Positions 54,937 through 64,000 of a stretch of 64,000 nucleotides of DNA are shown here, one piece after another. Position numbers and translations under genes: made by a program. Position 1 is the stretch's first letter, and each line of letters starts with the position of its first letter. The notes beneath the pieces were generated by a model. That model saw only the letters and a list, made by a program, of their open reading frames with translations, did no database searches and was not told the origin of the DNA. Origin of the DNA: Flavobacterium gelatinilyticum (GTDB lineage Bacteria > Bacteroidota > Bacteroidia > Flavobacteriales > Flavobacteriaceae); contig NZ_CP114287.1 of NCBI RefSeq assembly GCF_027111295.1, forward strand, positions 558,001 to 622,000. The letters are read 5' to 3'.

Positions 54937-56145
54937 ATGAGCGATTTATTCAGAAAATATTATTTAAGTGATTTTGTAAATGATTACAGAAAATCGCTTT
55001 TCGAACGTATTGACAAATTGGAAATAACTGATAATACGAATATTTCCGAGCTTGCTGAAAGCCTAAAATCTGAATTCACAATTTATCCAATTGTTCTGGG
55101 GCCAGCTGCACCTTCACAGCCAAAAGAAACAACCAAACAAATGTACAATCCCTGGGGACAATTGATTAACCAGGGTGTTCTTGAGATTATTGTCACAATT
55201 CCATTTGAGGGAAACCATAAGCTATTTTACTGCATGCCTTCGCGATCCACGATTGTTTATCTTGAGGATAATGTTGTCATTGGCAATACTAATATCAAGG
55301 CAACAATCACGCTGACTCAGTTTGACGAGAACGCTTATTTTTCAGAAGTAAACGAAATTATCAGCACTGTAAGCACAAACTTACCCGCAATACACGACGA
55401 AATTAAACCTTGGAATGACAGACTTGAAAATTTAATTCAGCAAGCCTTAGAAAGCAGAAAAGGAGTTGTGTCAAAGAAGTTTGATTTTATGGAAAAAATT
55501 GGATTGAAAGTTAATCCAAAATCTACGGAATATTTAGTCCCGCCAACTATAACAAAAAAAGCAATTCCAACCCCGGCAACAGAAACAAGTAAAACAGTAG
55601 CAAAAGAAAAAGTTCCAATACTTCAGGAAGAAGTTTATGCAGATATAAGGGAAGTTTTATATAATGTCGGAAAAGCAATTGAACGGAAACCTTCATTATA
55701 CAAGGATAAGCATGAAGAAGATTTACGAGATGTTTTCTTGCTGTTTCTTGAAACAAGATATGAAGCTGCAACAGGAGTTGGGGAAGCATTCAATAAAAAA
55801 GGTAAGACAGACATTCTTCTAAAGTATGCAAAAGACGGAACGAATCTCTTTGTTGCTGAATGCAAGTTTTGGAAAGGACAAAAAAAATTAACTGAAGGCA
55901 TTGATCAATTATTAGGTTACTTGACACATAGAGACACTAAAACAGCATTGATAATTTTTGTAGACCAAAAAGAAATGACAACTGTTGTAAGCACAATAAA
56001 AAGTGAAATTATTAAGCACGAAAATTACAGCAGACATATCAAGGACACATATGAACATTCCATTAATTACGAATTTACTTTGCCTGATGATGGGGACAAG
56101 AAAATTCAAGTTGAAGTAACGCTTTTTCACTTTCCTAAAATATAA
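54937..56145 (+). CDS. PD-(D/E)XK nuclease-domain protein
   Basis: This 402-aa protein has a C-terminal nuclease motif: D292 in GKTDILL, then E308-C-K310 in FVAECKFWKG. It is followed by LLGYLTHRDTKTALIIFVD, typical of the PD-(D/E)XK fold. The N-terminal 200 residues are a separate unknown domain (YNPWGQLINQGVLEIIVTIPFEG). Co-located with RES and AbiH genes, it is a candidate anti-phage effector. It ends 5 nt before the RES gene, so the two may be co-translated. Confidence 0.7.
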   Translation: MSDLFRKYYLSDFVNDYRKSLFERIDKLEITDNTNISELAESLKSEFTIYPIVLGPAAPSQPKETTKQMYNPWGQLINQGVLEIIVTIPFEGNHKLFYCMPSRSTIVYLEDNVVIGNTNIKATITLTQFDENAYFSEVNEIISTVSTNLPAIHDEIKPWNDRLENLIQQALESRKGVVSKKFDFMEKIGLKVNPKSTEYLVPPTITKKAIPTPATETSKTVAKEKVPILQEEVYADIREVLYNVGKAIERKPSLYKDKHEEDLRDVFLLFLETRYEAATGVGEAFNKKGKTDILLKYAKDGTNLFVAECKFWKGQKKLTEGIDQLLGYLTHRDTKTALIIFVDQKEMTTVVSTIKSEIIKHENYSRHIKDTYEHSINYEFTLPDDGDKKIQVEVTLFHFPKI

Positions 56146-56150
56146 CGAAT

Positions 56151-57176
56151 ATGATAGAAAAAGTAGCCAATAACAAATATAATACTGAAGAATTAAATCT
56201 AAATAGTACAGAAGAAATTCTCGAGAAAGTTAACTATTATAGAACCCTTTTAGGCAAAACCCATGATTTATCAAATGAAGATTTTGCCAGATTACAAAAT
56301 GACATTCATACTTTTTTCAATATTAAACCCGGCAGTTATCGAAAGGATCCTCCAGAAAGAATGGTTCGCATTTCAATAAATAATCAAATTTTAAAAGACT
56401 CTGAATTAAGTTATTTAACTGATATTTCTCAACTTCTTGCGCCTCCTATTGACTTATGTAATTATGGCCGTTGTAATTTACCCAAACATCAAGTACTTTA
56501 CTGTGGCATTAATGAAGCAGAAGCATATTGGGAAATGAAACCAAAAAAAGGTGATGTAATTACCCTATCTCATTTCAAACTGAAAGAGGGTGCCACGGTT
56601 AATTGCAATTTAATCCAAAAAGATAAAACTATAAATCCTGTATTTGAAAATCAATTACAAGAGGTCTTCCACATCTTGGAGGATTTCTTTGTCGATGTTT
56701 TTAGTCTTGAAGTATCCAGAGGCCGACCACGAGATTATCTTTTTAGTGCTGAGCTATCCTCTCAATTTTTGTTTTATCCAGTTCCCTCAAAAGATAATAT
56801 CGAGGCTATAATTTATCCAAGTGTACAGAAGAAAAAATTTGGTCACAATATTGCTGTATTAAATAGTATTGTCTTAGAAAAATATGATCTGATTGGAGTT
56901 GAAACACGATTTATCTTAGAGGAGTATCAAAATACAGATCCCGAAAGTTATGATCTTACAACAGATAATTTGATTGCTTCATTTGGAACCGAGTCCTTTG
57001 ATTTTGAAAAAGGAAAAATATTATACGATCCTGTAGTAGATGAAATTTTTCAATTTCTTAGGAAATTACAAACTCTTCCATCAGGCCAACAAAGATTGTC
57101 TAAAGATAATATTACTTTCAATTTAACTTTAGGAAAATGCACTGTGAAATCATTTATTAAAAAAGATAAATTGTAA
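56151..57176 (+). CDS. RES-domain protein
   Basis: This 341-aa protein shows a RES-like pattern: an Arg in YGRCNLP, a Glu in INEAEAYWEM and a Ser in AIIYPSVQKK. RES toxins degrade NAD+; this is longer than the usual toxin (about 160 aa) and has an extra N-terminal part (residues 1-65). No RES-type antitoxin (Xre) lies beside it. It may be a NAD-depleting effector of the defence block. Confidence 0.6.
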   Translation: MIEKVANNKYNTEELNLNSTEEILEKVNYYRTLLGKTHDLSNEDFARLQNDIHTFFNIKPGSYRKDPPERMVRISINNQILKDSELSYLTDISQLLAPPIDLCNYGRCNLPKHQVLYCGINEAEAYWEMKPKKGDVITLSHFKLKEGATVNCNLIQKDKTINPVFENQLQEVFHILEDFFVDVFSLEVSRGRPRDYLFSAELSSQFLFYPVPSKDNIEAIIYPSVQKKKFGHNIAVLNSIVLEKYDLIGVETRFILEEYQNTDPESYDLTTDNLIASFGTESFDFEKGKILYDPVVDEIFQFLRKLQTLPSGQQRLSKDNITFNLTLGKCTVKSFIKKDKL

Positions 57177-57229
57177 TATCAAAACATGTTTTTTTTAATC
57201 TCTAATTGTTTAATCAAAAAATAAACAAC

Positions 57230-58124
57230 ATGCATACTTTATATATTATCGGCAATGGCTTTGACCTATTTAATGGTCTTAAAACACGTTATGCCGATTT
57301 TCACAATTTTGTAATTCAAAATTTCCCAGATTTAGAGAATAAAATTGAAAATTACTTTTTATTCGAAACAGACGATAAATATCTATGGAAGAACTTCGAA
57401 AATGATTTAGCGACATTTCAATACGAAAACCTACTAGGTGACCTAAACAATATTGATGTTCAAAGCGAAAGCTTCAAGCCCAGCGAAGTATTTGGTTTGG
57501 AAGATGAAATAAATGAAGAAGTTGAGCATTTGATTGATGATATTAAAGATGCATTTAGAGAATGGATAGAAGAACTTGAACTTCCAGCTAAAAAAAAAGG
57601 ATTGGCTAAAATTAAAGAAGATGCAAATTTTATAAACTTTAATTACACGGATACTTTAGAGGTGCTTTATTCGGTTCCTATTAGTAAAATTCTATACATC
57701 CATAATAAAGCCAACGATTACACCTCTGAACTAATTTTTGGTCATGGTATGTTACAGCAGAGGGATCCTGCAAAAGAAGAGCTTGATGAGTTTGGAGACT
57801 CTAACAGAACTTTATTTACGGATTCCGAAAATGCTGCCAGATATCCATTTTATGCTTTAATAAAAAATACCGCCTCGATTTTAGATAGCAACTCTACTTA
57901 TTTCGATAATATTAAATTCTTTTAATGAAGTAATTGTTTTAGGGCATTCCCTTGGAGAGGTTGACTGGCCCTATTTTAAAAAGGTTCAACAATTACTACC
58001 AGATACAAATTGGAAGATTAGCTATTACTCGCAAGACGAGAAATTAAATCTTAAATCCACCGCAATTGAGATGCTTGGTATAAACGATGATAAAATTCAG
58101 ATGATAAGGATTGATGAGCTTTAA
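57230..58124 (+). pseudogene. AbiH-family protein with a frameshift
   Basis: The frame from ATG 57230 gives 231 aa with the AbiH start (YIIGNGFDLFNGLKTRYADFHN) and NFNYTDTLEV. It stops at 57923. The next frame continues from about 57912 to 58124 with the AbiH C-terminus (NEVIVLGHSLGEVDWPYFKK). One extra base in the AAA at 57914-57916 would explain it; removing it restores one protein of about 297 aa. AbiH proteins give abortive infection against phages. It may be inactive, or the shift may be a sequencing error or a programmed one. Confidence 0.75.
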
Positions 58125-58670
58125 AAACTGATGTTGAGTACAGAGAATTAAACATTAATATTAGTAAATCCAAAAAAAGCGTCTAATCGCAGGAGAACTC
58201 AAATGTACTTCTATTTAGATGGTCAAATATGTCCTCGTCGCCACCCTAGCAACGATAGCAGTGGGAATCCTTTTGTGCCAGGGTTCTGCACAAAAGATTG
58301 GAAAGTAAAGAGGAAGGGCTCCTAAAAAATAATATTATACACAATTAACAATGCTTATCACTCCGAATAAGATTCCGGCAACATTTCCCGGTACAGTAAA
58401 GATCACAAAAAAATCCAGCCCCTAAATGCCCCGGCTGCAAGTCTGCCTAAGATGCATTCAAGAATAATTCGACTAATCAAAAAAAGTTAATCTCTTTAAA
58501 AGCATTCAATAAGGGCAATAATACGCTAATTTTGCAGTTTACCATTACCTAACAGCATAAAGCAATAATAACTACAAGAAAATAATTAAATATTTTTTTT
58601 AACAAGATTTATCCTTTTAATTTTAAATTGCATTAGAAATTAAAACCTCAAAGATTATTCATAAGAGATA
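58125..58670. other. Intergenic region with degraded coding remnants
   Basis: About 550 bases without an intact gene. An ORF at 58219-58308 (29 aa) reads like a signal peptide (LVATLATIAVGILLCQGSAQ) and then stops. A nearby CPGCKSA reading looks like a zinc-ribbon remnant. I treat them as relics of lost genes; one may be a real short peptide. Confidence 0.35.
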
Positions 58671-60710
58671 TTAATTAACAGAAACTTTTTTGAGTGTTGA
58701 ATTATATTTTCCAAAATCTACTTCTTCAAAATCTTTAGCTGCTTTTTGCTGCACGTCTACATCTTTTGTTTTGAGCTCAGATGACATATAGCTCAGCTTT
58801 CTTTTTACATTTTCGATTAAATCAGACCACCTCATAACCCATATTTCAATTTTACCAGTAGAACTTTGAAAGTATAAATAAGGGTTATCATTATTTTTCC
58901 TTATACCTTCAAGTTTAAATTCGGTGTCTGAATTAATAGCTGAACTTACAAGAAGAATCTTGAAACTTACATTTTGACTTATTGAATTATTCTTATCAAT
59001 CTCTCGTGCATACTTTTCTACCTGAAGTAATTCTTTTGAACTAATTTTCACTCTGGGAGCTTTAAGTTCAACTACTAGAACTTCCCTTTTCTTATAATCT
59101 AGAATTCTTTCATTATATAAAAAAAGATCAGTTATAGACCGTAATGGTGTTTCAATCTCGGTATTAATATTATCGTCATTCTTTGATGGTTTATATGACA
59201 AACAATCTTCTCTTAATTTTAACAGATTATTCTCAAGGTTTTTATCGGATAATGCTTTTGTATTTTGATTAAATTCCTCCCCAAAAACCCACAACATTTT
59301 TTCTAAAAATTTATGCAGTTCTTTTCTTTCCTTCACGTTTTTAGAAATTTCACTATAAACAAGTTTCTCAAGAAACTCCAAGTCTTCAATTTTTTTGGCT
59401 ACTTTATCTGAAAATTCAATTACGCTTTCTAAATCTGTCTTTTCTAAAAGATTAGTAAACTTAGTTATGGTTTTGGAATTGAGATGCAGAATATTTTTTA
59501 TAATATTATCGAGTTCTCCATTCGAAATTGTACGGTCAATTAAAGGATATATAATTTCCCGAAGTTTATTATTTTCATTTAATAAATGATACTTATCTTC
59601 AACTAAAAAAGCAAGCTTATCAAAGATTACTTCTTTAGATTTCGAACTACTGGACTTGTCTTTAAAAGGATAAAACTCGTCGTTCTTTAACTTTAAACTG
59701 AAATTATCGTATTCTGCATTTCGCGCTCTATAAAACTCACTAACGCTGTCTTTTACGAATTGACGAAAATTTTTCCAATCTTCATCCATTTCGTCTAAGT
59801 CAATATTCCTATAAAGATCTGTTGGAAGTGTGTTAGATTCCACGTAAACATACCATCCTCCTATTTTTGGACTTAGCCATTGTGCATCAAATTCAAAACC
59901 GTTGCCAATAGTTTGAATACCAGCATTGTTTGTCGTCAAAAACACTTTTATTTTATCAACCTTTTTTATTTGAATAAAATTAAACACAACTTTATGTTCC
60001 GTTCCTTTTTGATCTGTAAAGGGAAATATTTTAGCTACAGGACTGTCAATTATAAAGTGCGAAGGCTCCATCTTTTTCCCGTTGACATGAAAAATAATAT
60101 CTTTATTAAAAATTTTCAGGGAATATTTTTCAAAGATGGCATCTTGGATATTATTTTGAAGAAATTTATCTATAATTTTCTTTTTTGGCTCTTTATCAGT
60201 GATGACACTATCATAAAAATCATTAATTGTGACCTGATAATATGTTTTATGACTTTTCCCCTCTAAAACCTGCTCATTTGACTCTACATCTATATCAGAC
60301 ACATTTAGGTTCTTGCCGAACATATCAAAATGCAACGGTATTAGAGACTTTGTAAAACTCTTAGATTTATCCGAATAACCGACCGTCTCTATAGATACCT
60401 CTTTACCTAATTGAAAACTAGCAAATCTTCCAATACCTTTGCCACCGTCTTTATTTGTTGTACCAATATCAAATAGTTTTCTCTCTAAGTCAGTTACGTG
60501 CACGCCGATACCATCATCTTTAATTACTAACTTTTTAATCAATGAAGGGGTAATTTCATCTTCCCCGGCATATGCGATATCAATCCAAATATTTGTAGCC
60601 TTTGCGTGAATAGAATTATTCATAAGCTCACTGAAAGCCGTAAACGTACTAATATAATTAGCAAATAATTCATTTACAAGTCTTGAATTTGTTGTTAGTT
60701 TCCTTCCCAT
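58671..60710 (-). CDS. GHKL ATPase fused to a Shedu-like PD-(D/E)XK nuclease motif
   Basis: This 679-aa protein starts with a GHKL ATPase: the N-box ELMNNSIHA (about 28-36), DDGIGV (65-70) and GGKGIGRFAS. The middle is helical. At 528-550 comes LFLYNERILDYKKREVLVVE-L-K, with E548 and K550, and then LLQVEKYAREI. This fits the DUF4263 nuclease of Shedu, with D528 or D538 as the third residue. MORC-like GHKL ATPases clamp DNA, so an ATP-gated nuclease seems plausible. A run of 15 T lies upstream on its strand, at 60742-60756. Confidence 0.7.
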   Translation of the reverse strand: MGRKLTTNSRLVNELFANYISTFTAFSELMNNSIHAKATNIWIDIAYAGEDEITPSLIKKLVIKDDGIGVHVTDLERKLFDIGTTNKDGGKGIGRFASFQLGKEVSIETVGYSDKSKSFTKSLIPLHFDMFGKNLNVSDIDVESNEQVLEGKSHKTYYQVTINDFYDSVITDKEPKKKIIDKFLQNNIQDAIFEKYSLKIFNKDIIFHVNGKKMEPSHFIIDSPVAKIFPFTDQKGTEHKVVFNFIQIKKVDKIKVFLTTNNAGIQTIGNGFEFDAQWLSPKIGGWYVYVESNTLPTDLYRNIDLDEMDEDWKNFRQFVKDSVSEFYRARNAEYDNFSLKLKNDEFYPFKDKSSSSKSKEVIFDKLAFLVEDKYHLLNENNKLREIIYPLIDRTISNGELDNIIKNILHLNSKTITKFTNLLEKTDLESVIEFSDKVAKKIEDLEFLEKLVYSEISKNVKERKELHKFLEKMLWVFGEEFNQNTKALSDKNLENNLLKLREDCLSYKPSKNDDNINTEIETPLRSITDLFLYNERILDYKKREVLVVELKAPRVKISSKELLQVEKYAREIDKNNSISQNVSFKILLVSSAINSDTEFKLEGIRKNNDNPYLYFQSSTGKIEIWVMRWSDLIENVKRKLSYMSSELKTKDVDVQQKAAKDFEEVDFGKYNSTLKKVSVN

Positions 60711-61205
60711 AATATTTCCTTTGAGGTTCTAAAAATAGTCGAAAAAAAAAAAAAAACCTACATGATTTAAACTAATAAAAGAAACGTTAACTAATATTTA
60801 TAACTGAAAAATTAGTGATACCAGTAGTTTAAAAAATCTATAATCTTAAAAATCGATTATAAAATTAACCATTGAAATTTACTGGAAGTGTAGCAGCCTG
60901 CTTTAAAAAAACTCGAGGCAATAAAAACTCAGCATCACATAATCAATAAAACGTAAAATAAACTTCAATTTTAATTACAGTACTCCTGCCTGAATTGCAC
61001 TAAAATGCTTTACTTATTCTAAAAATAGTGGTCATCGTTTTTTCTAAAGAACGTAATTCAAATCTAATTTTCCAAGCCATAATTAATCATTTATTTAACA
61101 TTATTGCTTTTAATAGTAAGTTTGTTCTAATAAAATACTTTTTTTTAAATGCTGGAGAATAAAAAAAATACTACATTTAGCAACCACTATAACTAATTGA
61201 ATCTA
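60711..61205. other. AT-rich intergenic region with a poly-A/T tract
   Basis: About 495 bases between divergent genes. It holds a 15-nt A run (60742-60756), 32 nt upstream of the GHKL gene start, which may make its expression phase variable. No RNA gene is seen. Promoters for both genes must lie here. Confidence 0.5.
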
Positions 61206-62426
61206 ATGCTTACAATACATCTTTTACCCGCTCTTTATGGAGATACAATTTTAATTGATATTGCTAAAAATGAAAATCAACCAAATACAAATATACTTGT
61301 AGACTGTGGTTTTAATTTTACTTCCGGATTGCTCCCATTGCTTGAAGATCACCATACAAAGGGAAAAATCATTGACAGATTCATTATTACTCATTATGAT
61401 GAAGACCATATCAGCAGCGCAGCAAAACTTATAAAAGATAATGGATCAGCTTCAAGTCCTAAGATAATTAAAATTGATCAGGTCTGGCATAATGCTTACA
61501 GGCATTTGCAATTTGAAAAACAGAATCTGAAACCACTAAGCCCATTAGAAGAAGGCCTGCTTAAAAATTTTATTGCTTCGCAAAATCCTCAGGATACTTC
61601 TAGAGGAACCCAAATCGGAGCTAAACAAGCATCTAAACTAGGCAAAGAATTACTGTCAGGAGACTACAGCTGGAATACTGATTTCCAAGGCCAGGCAGTA
61701 TGTATCGAGCATAAAACCGAAGTATTGATTAAAGAAGGAGTCAAAATAATTCTTCTCGGACCTAATAAAACACAATTACAAGCGCTTGAAAGTGCATTTA
61801 AAAGAGGACTGAAAGAATTTGGAGTTACGCTATCTGCCAGTGAATTTATAGATGATGCTTTCGAGCTTTATATTAAATCGATTGAGAAAGGAGAAGTTGA
61901 AAATTATCAAGGCGAAATTACAGGTTCTTTAATCTCTTCTTTCACGCCCGAAATTATTGAATCTATAGTTAAAAATGCAAAGTATAAAGCAGATAGGACT
62001 GTTGGGAATGGAAGTTCAATTTCATTTATTTTGGAAGCTGACCATAAAAAAATATTATTTTTAGCTGATGCCCATGCCGAACCAATTATAGAGCAGTTGC
62101 AACTTTTATACCCGGGTCAGGACAAACTTTTCTTTGATGCTGTTAAGGTGGGGCATCATGGCAGTTTAGCCAACAACCCTCGAAAGCTTTATGATTACAT
62201 AGATAGTCCACTATACCTCATATCAACAAATGGCGAACATCCTTCTCATGCTCATCCTGATATAGAGACACTTGCTTTTATAATCAACAGACCGCTTCCT
62301 GAAAACTTAACCAGCAGAAAATTGTTTTTTAATTATGCTCCAAAAAACTTGGCAGGTATTTTCGATGATAATTTGAAAGAAAAATTAAATTATACTACTG
62401 AAGTTTCTAATAAAATTGATCTTTAA
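61206..62426 (+). CDS. Metallo-beta-lactamase-fold hydrolase (ComEC-like)
   Basis: About 406 aa from ATG 61206; an upstream TTG is rejected. The metal motif is H63-Y-D65-E-D67-H68, like the HxDxDH of ComEC-type MBL proteins. Later motifs are LFLADAHAEP and KVGHHGS. No membrane part exists, so it is cytoplasmic. It overlaps the protease gene by 1 nt. MBL plus trypsin-like protease pairs are found in conflict systems, where they probably act as regulated effectors. Confidence 0.85.
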   Translation: MLTIHLLPALYGDTILIDIAKNENQPNTNILVDCGFNFTSGLLPLLEDHHTKGKIIDRFIITHYDEDHISSAAKLIKDNGSASSPKIIKIDQVWHNAYRHLQFEKQNLKPLSPLEEGLLKNFIASQNPQDTSRGTQIGAKQASKLGKELLSGDYSWNTDFQGQAVCIEHKTEVLIKEGVKIILLGPNKTQLQALESAFKRGLKEFGVTLSASEFIDDAFELYIKSIEKGEVENYQGEITGSLISSFTPEIIESIVKNAKYKADRTVGNGSSISFILEADHKKILFLADAHAEPIIEQLQLLYPGQDKLFFDAVKVGHHGSLANNPRKLYDYIDSPLYLISTNGEHPSHAHPDIETLAFIINRPLPENLTSRKLFFNYAPKNLAGIFDDNLKEKLNYTTEVSNKIDL

Positions 62427-63715
62427 TGACAGAGACTAATCACTTAACAATTTGTACTTGGAAAGTACTTAACAGCGAGAGTATTCCAGAAGGCACAGCT
62501 TTTTTTATCTCAGAAAATCTTCTGCTGACATCATTGCATGTAGTTGAAGATTTTGCTGACCAGACATTTTATATTGAAAATAGGGAAAATGCAAAATTTA
62601 AAGTCACCGTCAAAGACTCCTGCAAAATTAATGATTTGGCAATTTTAATTACCGAAGAATTTAATTCCGAAAATATAGTAATTCTATGCGATGAAGATCC
62701 TTTAATAAGTGCCGAGTGGTCGTCTTTTGGTTTTCCTGCAACAGTAGATGGCTCGAAAGTGGGGTCCAAAATTGCAGGCACTATTTTTAATAAAATAGAC
62801 ATTGAACATACTCATGATATTGTACTGGAAACCAATGGTATTGCTCTTCTTAAGGAATTTAGAGGGTTTTCCGGGTCTGGAGTTCTCAACTGTAATCAAT
62901 ACGTTACTGCGGTACTTAGGTACAAGGATGTAAATCATTTATGCTCGGTAAGTATAAAAAAAGCTAAAGATTTCCTTATACGTAACAATGTTGCTATTAA
63001 AAATGATGAGCTAGGAGACTTCACTAATTATGTATCTGCGGCCTTTGATTACACATCTGACCCTTTCAAAGGTCTTGGACAGGCCCAAGCTAAAGCTGTT
63101 GCAAAGAAAACTTCTCCGCAAAATATTGCAGTAGGACTCGGTGGAAAGCTGATGGTACCGGAACGTTCCGGGACATTACAACAGATTATAGGTTATTTGA
63201 AAAGCCAGACAGTAATAAACCAGGAATTATGGAGAGCATGGTTAGAATTTTTGACCTACGTTCAATTTCTTAAAGGCGAATATTCAAATATAAATGCAAT
63301 TTGCATCTCTCTTCCTAAAACTGAAGTTTCAAAATTAATTCCAGGAGTTGAAACACCAATTACGCAAGACATAAACTTGACATTACAGTTCTATTTTACT
63401 GAAGAAAAGGTATACTTCGACATTGCTAAAGAGTATATTCTGGAAAAATCATTTGCCGGCACGCTACAAAATAATCAGTGCCATATTTTTCATTCACATA
63501 ACACAATGTTTGGCCTTAATGTGATTAGTGCGGAAGATAAGAAAAAAATTGTATTTAATATTGCAGGCCCACCTGATGCAGGCTTAAATATTGCTGAATC
63601 TATTTACTGCGGTATACTCAGTTTCACAGAACTAAGCAGAAAAGTCACTTCAAGTCAATCGCTTGAAGACATAACCGATAACCTAACGAAAATTTTCACT
63701 GATGCAATTAGTTAA
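62426..63715 (+). CDS. Trypsin-like serine protease with a C-terminal ABC-3C-like domain
   Basis: This 429-aa protein has a chymotrypsin-type protease at 1-190: H38 (LLLTSLHVVEDF), D70 (KINDLAILI) and S149 (GFSGSG), the full triad. From 230 on there is a helical and beta domain of the kind found in the largest protein of ABC-three-component systems (GLGGKLMVPERSGTLQ; IVFNIAGPPDAGLNI). No signal peptide is seen, so it acts in the cytoplasm. It overlaps both neighbours, by 1 nt and 14 nt. Confidence 0.8.
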   Translation: MTETNHLTICTWKVLNSESIPEGTAFFISENLLLTSLHVVEDFADQTFYIENRENAKFKVTVKDSCKINDLAILITEEFNSENIVILCDEDPLISAEWSSFGFPATVDGSKVGSKIAGTIFNKIDIEHTHDIVLETNGIALLKEFRGFSGSGVLNCNQYVTAVLRYKDVNHLCSVSIKKAKDFLIRNNVAIKNDELGDFTNYVSAAFDYTSDPFKGLGQAQAKAVAKKTSPQNIAVGLGGKLMVPERSGTLQQIIGYLKSQTVINQELWRAWLEFLTYVQFLKGEYSNINAICISLPKTEVSKLIPGVETPITQDINLTLQFYFTEEKVYFDIAKEYILEKSFAGTLQNNQCHIFHSHNTMFGLNVISAEDKKKIVFNIAGPPDAGLNIAESIYCGILSFTELSRKVTSSQSLEDITDNLTKIFTDAIS

Positions 63716-64000
63716 ATCCAGACAAACAATAGAAGAACTCTCCAAATTTGATGACTTTTTCAATACCTCAGGAACTGAATGCTGGCAAAAACCTTCCGGA
63801 AGTATCAATTTATATGTCTTCTCAATAATTTACGAAACTGCCGCAGAGCTTGAAAAAAAATATAAAGAACTCAGAGATCACATTGCAGTAAGTTTTCAAA
63901 GCAAAAGAGATAGTCATGCAGAACGCTGGAATTTATACTTGCTGTATTTGGTAAAAGAAGATGTACCTGAAGAGCTTAAACAGATAATACTACAAGATAA
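63702..64000 (+). CDS. ABC-three-component middle component 1-like protein (partial)
   Basis: The frame from ATG 63702 stays open to the edge for 99 codons. It has the pattern ERWNLYLLYLVKEDVPEEL that I associate with the middle component (MC1) of ABC-3C systems. It overlaps the protease gene by 14 nt. In such systems the next gene encodes an SMC/ABC-type ATPase, which would lie just beyond the right edge. Confidence 0.65.
   Translation, partial: MQLVKSRQTIEELSKFDDFFNTSGTECWQKPSGSINLYVFSIIYETAAELEKKYKELRDHIAVSFQSKRDSHAERWNLYLLYLVKEDVPEELKQIILQD

Overview
The window looks like part of a Bacteroidota genome, most likely Flavobacteriia or a close relative. It is AT-rich, lacks Shine-Dalgarno sites, and carries SusC/SusD-type genes and a conjugation module of the CTnDOT family (mobABC, traA-traN, rteC, topB, PRTRC cassette). 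Most of it is therefore the body and cargo of an integrative conjugative element (ICE). No integrase, tRNA attachment site, rRNA, tRNA or CRISPR array is visible, so the ends of the element lie outside or cannot be seen.

Layout. (1) 1-11300, almost all on the minus strand: a defence-like cluster. An AbiEi-like winged-helix protein, an adenine methylase with an extra N-terminal domain, an HsdS-like specificity subunit and a giant NERD / kinase / kinase / P-loop ATPase protein form one overlapping operon that runs off the left edge. Upstream lie a HELGH metalloprotease, an unknown 142-aa protein and an XRE repressor with a palindromic operator. (2) 11300-20760: a long leader with strongly structured RNA candidates, then susC, susD and a secreted S9 peptidase, converging on a small DUF6520-like secreted peptide gene and a MauE/DoxX-type membrane protein. 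(3) 20800-31000: a PAS-AraC regulator, a STAS-like protein, a fused alpha-oxoamine synthase/GNAT enzyme, rteC, and a probable excision operon (xis-like HTH, DUF3945/4099 protein, topoisomerase III), plus an ORF6N protein. (4) 31000-37100: mobC-mobB-mobA on the minus strand, a probable oriT region, and an IS110-family insertion sequence between mobA and the tra genes.

(5) 37100-47900: traA-D, a double terminator, then traE, F, G, I, J, K, an unknown gene, L, M and N, which encode the mating-pair channel. No traO, P or Q follows. (6) 48000-54100: an unusual sigma4/alpha-CTD-like small protein, then a minus-strand PRTRC cassette (ThiF, B, F-like, C, E) with a DUF932 protein and ssb. A large nested hairpin lies upstream of ssb. 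(7) 54900-64000: a second defence block. It holds a PD-(D/E)XK protein, a RES-domain protein, a frameshifted AbiH, a GHKL ATPase fused to a Shedu-like nuclease motif behind a T15 tract, and the start of an ABC-three-component-like system (MBL hydrolase, trypsin-like protease, middle component) cut by the right edge.

The signals I find most worth following are: the NERD-double-kinase-ATPase/methylase operon; the structured RNA at 11415-11538; the oxoamine synthase placed where CTnDOT-type elements carry their regulatory input to rteC; the GHKL-nuclease fusion; and the protease/MBL three-component system.
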